Assembly: GCA_002422505.1 (NCBI GenBank)
Contig: DIVX01000169.1
Span: 1-10,509, forward strand
From: Desulfovibrio sp. UBA6121
GTDB taxonomy: Bacteria; Desulfobacterota; Desulfovibrionia; Desulfovibrionales; Desulfovibrionaceae
Direction: 5' to 3'
Length of the DNA: 10,509 nucleotides
The translations under genes and the position numbers were made by a program. Below are positions 5,804 through 10,509 of the stretch, one piece after another (position 1 is the first letter of the stretch; the number at the start of each line of letters is the position of its first letter). A model generated the notes under the pieces. The model saw only the letters and a list, made by a program, of their open reading frames with translations. It ran no database searches and was not told the DNA's origin.

Positions 5804-6739
5804 ATGCCAGGGGCGTATGCGCACATCACCGCAGTGAATGTCGTTCAAAAAATGATGGAAGGGCAGGCTGATTTTCCTCAGGCTGGGCTGCCGATTGTCT
5901 TTAACTGGCTTAAGTATTGCGAACTTGGTGCGGTGAGCCCGGACTATCCATATCTAGATATCGCCCATGGGGATAATGCCCGCAGATGGGCAGATGCTAT
6001 GCACTTAAGCCGCACAGGTGATAGACTCAAGGTAGGCATTCGTGTGCTCTCAAAAATGTCGACAAGCGATGCACGTGATAAGGCCTTAGCGTGGTTGCTA
6101 GGATTCACTTCACATGTAGTGATGGATGTCACGTTGCACCCTGTAGTAAATCTCAAGGTCGGACCATACGAACAAAATAAAGTACAGCATCGAATTTGTG
6201 AGATGAATCAAGACTCATATGTATTTGAGTCATGCATGAATCTTGGGCTCGCGTATGCTGATCATTTGCAACATGGTATCAGCACTTGCTCTGACCCGGT
6301 AGATGAAGACAAAATTGACCCGGACATTCGGTATGTTTGGAACGAAATGTTTCAGGAGGTTGACAGAACTCTGTATCTGGAAATCGTTCCCGATATGGAT
6401 GCGTGGCATGATTGTTTTGAGGATATGGTGCGGGCTGCTGGCACACGGCTTGCCGCCTTGGCACGGCATGTCGCCCCAGGCAGTCTTGGCGGCTATGCCT
6501 ACCCCTATTTTGAAGACGTTGATCGACAGTATCTTGATGATCTGCTGGTGCCAGGTGGGCAACGGATGAGCTACGACGAGATCTTTAATAAGGGATGTGC
6601 AAATGTCGCTCAAGGCTGGGCGGTTGTCGCATCAGATGTGCTCACGGGCAGCCACCGCGCAGACGAGTTTTTGAGAAATTGGAATCTTGATACTGGTGAG
6701 GACGAGAATGGCGTCATCACCTTCTGGAGTCATGCATGA
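5804..6739 (+). CDS. Zinc-dependent phospholipase C family protein, without signal peptide
   Basis: This 311-residue protein has the pattern of the zinc-dependent phospholipase C family (PF00882). It starts MPGAYAHI, then LGAVSPDYPYLDI at 41-53, WADAMHLSRTGD at 62-73, and LLGFTSHVVMDVTLHPVVNLKVGPYEQNK at 98-126, followed by HRICEMNQD at 129-137. Candidate metal ligands are H7, D47, H67, H104, D108, H112, H129 and E133; H104-x3-D108 is the family's typical core pair. Unlike the secreted clostridial and Bacillus enzymes it has no signal peptide, so it is probably cytoplasmic, and its lipid substrate is unknown. The stop codon overlaps the start of the next gene (ATGA at 6736-6739), which means coupled translation. 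Base composition is clearly more AT-rich than both flanks, and codons such as TTA, CTA and CGA are used freely, which suggests horizontal acquisition. Family membership is likely; true phospholipase activity is not shown. Confidence 0.8.
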   Translation: MPGAYAHITAVNVVQKMMEGQADFPQAGLPIVFNWLKYCELGAVSPDYPYLDIAHGDNARRWADAMHLSRTGDRLKVGIRVLSKMSTSDARDKALAWLLGFTSHVVMDVTLHPVVNLKVGPYEQNKVQHRICEMNQDSYVFESCMNLGLAYADHLQHGISTCSDPVDEDKIDPDIRYVWNEMFQEVDRTLYLEIVPDMDAWHDCFEDMVRAAGTRLAALARHVAPGSLGGYAYPYFEDVDRQYLDDLLVPGGQRMSYDEIFNKGCANVAQGWAVVASDVLTGSHRADEFLRNWNLDTGEDENGVITFWSHA

Positions 6740-7152
6740 AAACGTCTCGCCTTACTATTCTCATTATTCTTGCAATGTTGTTTGGTTGTGCGTCTGCCCA
6801 GGCCCAGTCGGAAACGGAGATGAGTGAATTGGGTTCAGCTCTGACGAAACTGAGTAGTGCTGTTGAGTCCACAGTGCGCTTTAAAAAGCAAGGCGAGGGC
6901 CTCTCAGAAGAGCAACTCTTGGTTCTTTCCACGCGGCATGATCCTTCCTTGTTAGCACCATTTCAAGGATACCGTCTGCACGTCCTGCGTGAATCTGGTC
7001 ATGCCGCCGTTCTTGTCTGCAGCCCGGACGGCCACATCGCCTTGCTGGAGGATGCAGGGTGTACCGCAAGAATGGATCAGCATCACTGGAATGCCTACCC
7101 CAAGCGGCCTTGCCGCTTTACGTTGGACCTGATGCGTGTTTGCCCCAATTAG
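6736..7152 (+). CDS. Small exported protein with four C-terminal cysteines, unknown function
   Basis: The function is not recognised. The 138-residue chain has an N-terminal signal sequence: MKTSR, a hydrophobic core at 6-17, then FGCASAQA. It could be a lipoprotein processed at C18 (LFGC departs from the consensus lipobox by the Phe) or a soluble periplasmic protein cleaved after AQA at 24. After a low-complexity Ser/Glu-rich helix (25-60) comes a compact part with TRHDPSLLAPFQGYRLHVLRE, VLVCSPDGHIALLEDAGCT and DQHHW. Cysteines C95, C109, C126 and C136 could form two disulfides. The ATG at 6736 overlaps the stop of the phospholipase-like gene by four bases, so the two are co-translated. It shares the AT-rich composition of its partner, at least in its first two-thirds. 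It could be an inhibitor, partner or envelope target of the phospholipase-like protein, but this is inference. Confidence 0.75.
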   Translation: MKTSRLTILIILAMLFGCASAQAQSETEMSELGSALTKLSSAVESTVRFKKQGEGLSEEQLLVLSTRHDPSLLAPFQGYRLHVLRESGHAAVLVCSPDGHIALLEDAGCTARMDQHHWNAYPKRPCRFTLDLMRVCPN

Positions 7153-7224
7153 CTTGCAGGCTTGTCGTAGCTGCCTATCTTTTATCAAGTGGACGGTGCA
7201 AGGCGTGTTTTGCCGCATGGCTCA
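7153..7224. other. Convergent intergenic gap
   Basis: These 72 bases lie between the stop of the exported-protein gene (plus strand) and the stop of the HD-GYP gene (minus strand). On the plus strand a weak AGGC/GCCT pairing is followed by TATCTTTT, which might act as a poor terminator. No strong hairpin is seen for either direction. Confidence 0.3.
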
Positions 7225-8301
7225 TCAAGTTTCCCGCCCCTTGTCCAGTGAAGTTTTCACGTTTCCGCCGCCGGGCGCTGTTTCCTCCAGGCGATAGCCG
7301 CGCTCGCGGAAGAGCAGCAGGCAGGCGTCCGCCGCGCGCTCGTCGTACAGCCTGCCGCGGTTTTTCTCTATCTCGGTCAGGGCGGCGTTGATGCCCAGGC
7401 TGGGGCGGTAGGGCCGGTGGGAGCACATGGCGTCCACCACGTCGGCCACGGCCAGAATGCGCGCCCCCTGCACGATGAACCCGCCCATGAGCCCTTGCGG
7501 ATAGCCGGAGCCGTCCATGCGCTCGTGGTGCTGGCGGATGATGACCGCCACGGGCCAGTCCTGGTCCAGGTGCTTCAAGATGTCGTAGCCCACCTCCGGG
7601 TGCATTTGGATGACGGAGAGCTCTTCTTGCCGCAGAATGCCCGGCCGGTTCAGAAAGTCCGCCGGAACATAGACCTTGCCGATATCGTGCAGCAGCCCGG
7701 CGATGCGCAGGGTTTCCAGCTCTGCGCCGGTGAGCCCCAGCTCCTGGCCCATGGCCAGGGCCAGAGCGGTAACGCGTTGCTGGTGCCCGGCCAGGTACAC
7801 GTCGCGCGCCTCCACCAGGGCGGAAAATCCGCGCACAATGCCTTCCAGCAGCACCTTGCAGCGCTTGAGGGCGAAGAGTTCGCGCTGGTCGCGCAGGAGC
7901 TGGGCGTGTTCGCAGGCGGCGGCGATGGACAGCCGCAGCAGCTCCGGCGGGCAGGGCTTGGTGAGAAAGCGGTACACCGCGCCCAGGTTGGCGGCGTCCA
8001 TGGCGGCCTGCAGGTCCGCGTGCCCGGTGAGCAGGATGCGCACCGTGTCTGGGCTGGAGCGCGACACGCGCGACAAGAGCTCGATGCCGTCCATGCCGGG
8101 CATCTTGAGATCGGCCACGATGACCGTGAACGGCCCGCACGCCGCCAGCGCGCCCAGGGCCTCCTGGCCGCTTTCGGCGGTGAACAGCTCGAACTCGTCC
8201 TTCAGCAGGCGGCGGATGGACTCCAGCAGGTTTTGGTCGTCATCCACCAGCAGCACTCGCTCTTTGCCGCCCTCCAGGCCGGGGCACGCAGGCTTGGTCA
8301 C
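7225..8301 (-). CDS. Response regulator with REC and intact HD-GYP domain (c-di-GMP phosphodiesterase, RpfG-like)
   Basis: This 358-residue cytoplasmic protein is predicted to degrade cyclic di-GMP under control of phosphorylation. The receiver domain covers about 14-130, with acidic D20-D22, phospho-acceptor D64 in ADLKMPGMDG, T92 and K115. The HD-GYP domain covers about 155-335 with all signature residues: GH at 172-173, LLHDIGK with H205/D206/K209, MHPEVG with H234, HHE at 258-260, and DGSGYPQG with GYP at 266-268. The start is a GTG at 8301 with AGGAG nine bases upstream; the upstream gene stops only ten bases earlier. It is the last gene of a three-gene response-regulator operon and is convergent with the exported-protein gene across 72 bases. 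Function by family is very likely; the partner kinase is not in the window. Confidence 0.95.
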   Translation of the reverse strand: MTKPACPGLEGGKERVLLVDDDQNLLESIRRLLKDEFELFTAESGQEALGALAACGPFTVIVADLKMPGMDGIELLSRVSRSSPDTVRILLTGHADLQAAMDAANLGAVYRFLTKPCPPELLRLSIAAACEHAQLLRDQRELFALKRCKVLLEGIVRGFSALVEARDVYLAGHQQRVTALALAMGQELGLTGAELETLRIAGLLHDIGKVYVPADFLNRPGILRQEELSVIQMHPEVGYDILKHLDQDWPVAVIIRQHHERMDGSGYPQGLMGGFIVQGARILAVADVVDAMCSHRPYRPSLGINAALTEIEKNRGRLYDERAADACLLLFRERGYRLEETAPGGGNVKTSLDKGRET

Positions 8302-8311
8302 GTTCGTTCTC

Positions 8312-9463
8312 CTAGGGCATGGGCTGTATTACAGCCACGGGCTGATTGATCTTGATGGTGCGGGAGTTGTCGAGCAGGAACTCGATGACGGTTTCGTTCA
8401 TCTCGCGCCCCTTGGCGATGAGCAGGACGCTCTCCGTGCCGCGCTGGCCGTACAGGTCCTCGGCCATGATCATGCCGGGCTCCAGGCCGTGCAGGTGCAC
8501 CTTCTGCATAATGTAGCGGGCCTGCTCGTTTATCACCCCCGCCAGGGCCTCCACCACGGCTGGGTCGTACACGCCCTTGCGCCGCTCCAGCTTGGTTATG
8601 GCCTCGCCTTTCTGCATGCCATTGGCAAGCAAAATATCCAGGTCCACCACGGCTTTGAGGATGCGCGCCCCCAAGGGGATCTGCTCGCCCTTCACTTCGT
8701 CCCGGGGTGGACCCAGGCCGTCGAAGCGCTTTTCCTGGTAGGCCACTATGGCCGCCACGCTCTCCATGCGCGGAATTTTCGCCACCAGCCGCGCGCCAAA
8801 GGCCGGGTGGCTCAAAAACTGTTTTTCTTCGGCGTCGGTCAGGGCCTTGCCCTTTTCCACCTTGCCGATGAGCGAGTCCGGCAGGGTGATGAAGCCCACC
8901 ACGGAAAGCTGGGCGGCGGTCTGGGTCTCCCAGGGGCGCGGGTCGGACAGGCGTTTGCTTACCCCGCGCAGGAAGGGCAGGATGCGCGAGACCCGGCCGA
9001 ACACGTCCGGCTTCACCAGGGAGATGAGGTCGCACAGCACGGCCACGCTGCCGGTGAGGGTTTTTTCCAGCAGCTCGCGCTCGGCGGTGATGAGGTCGTG
9101 GTGGCGGAAGGCGTCGTCCAGCACCTTTTCTATGGTTTCCGGCGGGCAGGGCTTGGTCAGCAGGCGGAAGATATTGCCCTCGTTCACGGCCTGGATGGCG
9201 ATTTCAAGGTCGGCGTGGCCGGTCAAAAGCACGCGCACCGTGTCCGGGCAGCCGTGGCGGATGACGCGCAGCATGTCCACCCCGTTCATGCCGGGCATGT
9301 TGTAGTCGCTTACGACCACGGCAAAGGGCCCCTGCCGGGCGGCGGCCTCGATTCCGGCCTTGGCGCCCTCGGCCGTGACGAGCTCGGCCTTTTTGCGCAA
9401 CTGGCGTTTGAAGCTTTCCAGCAGGTTCACGTCGTCATCGACGAGAAGCACCCGTCTGTTCAT
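8312..9463 (-). CDS. Response regulator with REC and degenerate HD-GYP-type domain
   Basis: This 383-residue protein has an intact receiver (about 3-120): acidic D9-D11, phospho-acceptor D53 in SDYNMPGMNG, T81, K104. The second domain (about 135-325) has the HD-GYP fold pattern but lost the catalytic signature: where HDxGK is expected it reads SVVGF (187-191), and where HHExxDGxGYP is expected it reads YQEKRFDGLGPP (242-253), with the Tyr replaced by Pro. One conserved His remains (SHPAFG, H219). Metal binding and phosphodiesterase action are therefore unlikely; it may bind ligand or protein instead. A C-terminal extension (about 325-383, GLEPGMIMAEDLYG and following) could be a small beta domain. 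The ATG at 9463 overlaps the stop of the upstream gene by four bases (ATGA) and has GGAGG nearby; a longer open frame to 9823 is not real because it runs over that gene. Its receiver is very similar to that of the next gene, which suggests duplication. Confidence 0.92.
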   Translation of the reverse strand: MNRRVLLVDDDVNLLESFKRQLRKKAELVTAEGAKAGIEAAARQGPFAVVVSDYNMPGMNGVDMLRVIRHGCPDTVRVLLTGHADLEIAIQAVNEGNIFRLLTKPCPPETIEKVLDDAFRHHDLITAERELLEKTLTGSVAVLCDLISLVKPDVFGRVSRILPFLRGVSKRLSDPRPWETQTAAQLSVVGFITLPDSLIGKVEKGKALTDAEEKQFLSHPAFGARLVAKIPRMESVAAIVAYQEKRFDGLGPPRDEVKGEQIPLGARILKAVVDLDILLANGMQKGEAITKLERRKGVYDPAVVEALAGVINEQARYIMQKVHLHGLEPGMIMAEDLYGQRGTESVLLIAKGREMNETVIEFLLDNSRTIKINQPVAVIQPMP

Positions 9464-10509
9464 TGTTCCTCCGTATCCAGGCCCATGGTGAGCACGGCCT
9501 TGCGCCAGGCGGCATAGCGCTCCGGCCCGCCGATGAGGTCCAGGCGCTCCGGCGAGGGCTCGGCCCTGGCGTAATGTTCGTTGAAGACAAAAATCTCGTG
9601 GTCCAGCAGGTTGGCGAAGTGGACGATGTCGGCTCCGCTCAAGGGGCCGGGCGCTCTGGTTGCGTCGTGGTGGCGGGCCACGGCCTGCACCACCTGGGGC
9701 GGCAGGCCCCAAAGACCCAGCAGGTACGCTCCCACCTCGGCGTGCGTCAGGCCCAGTTGCTCGGCCTCCACCTCGGCCACGCGGCGGTTGTTGGAGCGCA
9801 CCTCGGTGTAGACGCGCAGGCATTCCTCCGGGCAGTGGGCTTCAAGCAGCAGCTTGCCCACATCGTGCAGCAGCGCGGCTATGTAGGCGTAATCGGCTTC
9901 CTCCTTGGGCAGGGCCTCGTGCTGGGCTATGGTGCGGGCCATGGCCCCGGTGCGCATGCTGTGGCCCCAGAGCATAGGCAGGGAAAAAGACGCCCGGCCC
10001 ATGTTTTCGAAGCTGCTGAACACATGCAGCGAGAGGATGACCGAACGCACCACGTTGATGCCGAGCACGATGACCGCCTGCTGCGGGGCGGCTATGTGGC
10101 GCGGCAGGCCGAAATAGGCCGAGTTGACCAGCTTCAGGATGTTGGCGCTCATGCCCACGTCGCGGGCCACGATGTCGCCTATCTCCTTGGGCGAGGGCTC
10201 GCCCTTGGCCAGCTCCGCGCTGATGCGGGTGTAAATCTCCGGCAGCACGGGCAGGTGCTCCACCCGGGCTATCTTGTCCAGCACGCTTTTGTTCGGCACC
10301 AGCTCCCGCGCGCTCATGGCCAGCTCTAGGGCGCTCACCAGCTGTTTCTCGTCGCAGGGCTTGGTCAGGTACTGGTGGGTGGGGGCGATGGATTGCTCCA
10401 CCATCTCCTGGTCGGAGTAGCCGGAAAGGGCGAAGCGGATGGTGTCCGGGTAGAGTTTTAGCACCTGCCGCAGCAGTTGCGGGCCGTCCATGCCGGGCAT
10501 GCGCATGTC
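9460..10509 (-). CDS. Response regulator with REC and HDOD domain (partial, N-terminus beyond window)
   Basis: The visible 349 residues begin exactly at the receiver's phospho-acceptor Asp (D of DMRMPGMDG), so about 50 N-terminal residues lie outside. The rest of the receiver follows, with LSGYSDQE and the conserved Lys in YLTKPCDE. The HDOD domain covers about residues 80-285: LPVLPEIYTRI, the VNSAYFGLP block, AVIVLGINVVRSVILSL, and then AALLHDVGKLL and RHHDA, so the HD metal ligands seen in some HDOD proteins are kept. HDOD proteins usually act through protein interactions in signalling, motility or stress control; a hydrolase activity is not established. A tail of about 60 residues follows. 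Its stop overlaps the start of the next gene by four bases, making it an upstream member of the operon. Promoter and first codons lie outside the window. Confidence 0.93.
   Translation of the reverse strand, partial: DMRMPGMDGPQLLRQVLKLYPDTIRFALSGYSDQEMVEQSIAPTHQYLTKPCDEKQLVSALELAMSARELVPNKSVLDKIARVEHLPVLPEIYTRISAELAKGEPSPKEIGDIVARDVGMSANILKLVNSAYFGLPRHIAAPQQAVIVLGINVVRSVILSLHVFSSFENMGRASFSLPMLWGHSMRTGAMARTIAQHEALPKEEADYAYIAALLHDVGKLLLEAHCPEECLRVYTEVRSNNRRVAEVEAEQLGLTHAEVGAYLLGLWGLPPQVVQAVARHHDATRAPGPLSGADIVHFANLLDHEIFVFNEHYARAEPSPERLDLIGGPERYAAWRKAVLTMGLDTEEQ

Noticed and set aside
6230..6613. 127-codon minus-strand open frame inside the phospholipase-like gene
   Set aside because: Antisense shadow of a gene with clear family motifs; no ribosome-binding site or domain.
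9464..9823. N-terminal extension of the degenerate HD-GYP gene
   Set aside because: It overlaps the HDOD gene in another frame, and the receiver domain begins naturally at 9463 with an ATGA overlap.
1..10509. CRISPR array, tRNA, rRNA, IS element or phage genes
   Set aside because: No regularly spaced repeats, cloverleaf ends, transposase motifs or terminal inverted repeats were seen on either strand.

Overview
The window looks like chromosomal DNA of a sulfate-reducing member of the Desulfovibrionaceae. Four things point there: a selenocysteine-containing, Tat-exported formate dehydrogenase with a beta subunit carrying twelve visible cluster cysteines; a cytochrome c-553 that closely matches the 79-residue Desulfovibrio type; high GC with strong Shine-Dalgarno sites; and a dense set of two-component output proteins. 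Assignments rest on motif reading only; no database search was possible.

Layout, left to right. (1) Positions 1-5603 are all on the minus strand and read from right to left: wrbA (flavodoxin-like NAD(P)H:quinone oxidoreductase), a periplasmic cytochrome c-553, a short ModE-like winged-helix regulator, fdhA (formate dehydrogenase alpha, read through an in-frame UGA as selenocysteine 189) and fdhB (cut by the left window edge). A GC-rich 12-bp hairpin lies between fdhA and fdhB, an intrinsic terminator overlaps the wrbA stop, and U-less hairpins follow the cytochrome gene. (2) Positions 5604-7152 form a more AT-rich segment on the plus strand: a divergent control region, then a translationally coupled pair made of a zinc-dependent phospholipase C-family protein without a signal peptide and a small exported protein with four C-terminal cysteines. 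(3) Positions 7225-10509, minus strand, are a tight operon of three response regulators without DNA-binding domains: REC-HDOD (cut by the right edge at its phospho-acceptor Asp), REC with a degenerate HD-GYP domain, and REC with an intact HD-GYP domain.

How they may work together. The formate dehydrogenase would oxidise formate in the periplasm and pass electrons through FdhB to a c-type cytochrome; the nearby c-553 is the obvious candidate, since c-553 is a known formate dehydrogenase partner in Desulfovibrio. The ModE-like protein is a plausible regulator tied to molybdenum or tungsten supply. The three response regulators look like a branched c-di-GMP and protein-interaction output of one or more histidine kinases outside the window. 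The phospholipase-like pair is the least understood part and differs in base composition from both flanks, which suggests separate ancestry.

The best candidates for something under-described are the phospholipase-like/four-cysteine pair and the three-regulator operon with one apparently dead HD-GYP protein. No rRNA, tRNA, CRISPR array, IS element or phage gene was recognised.
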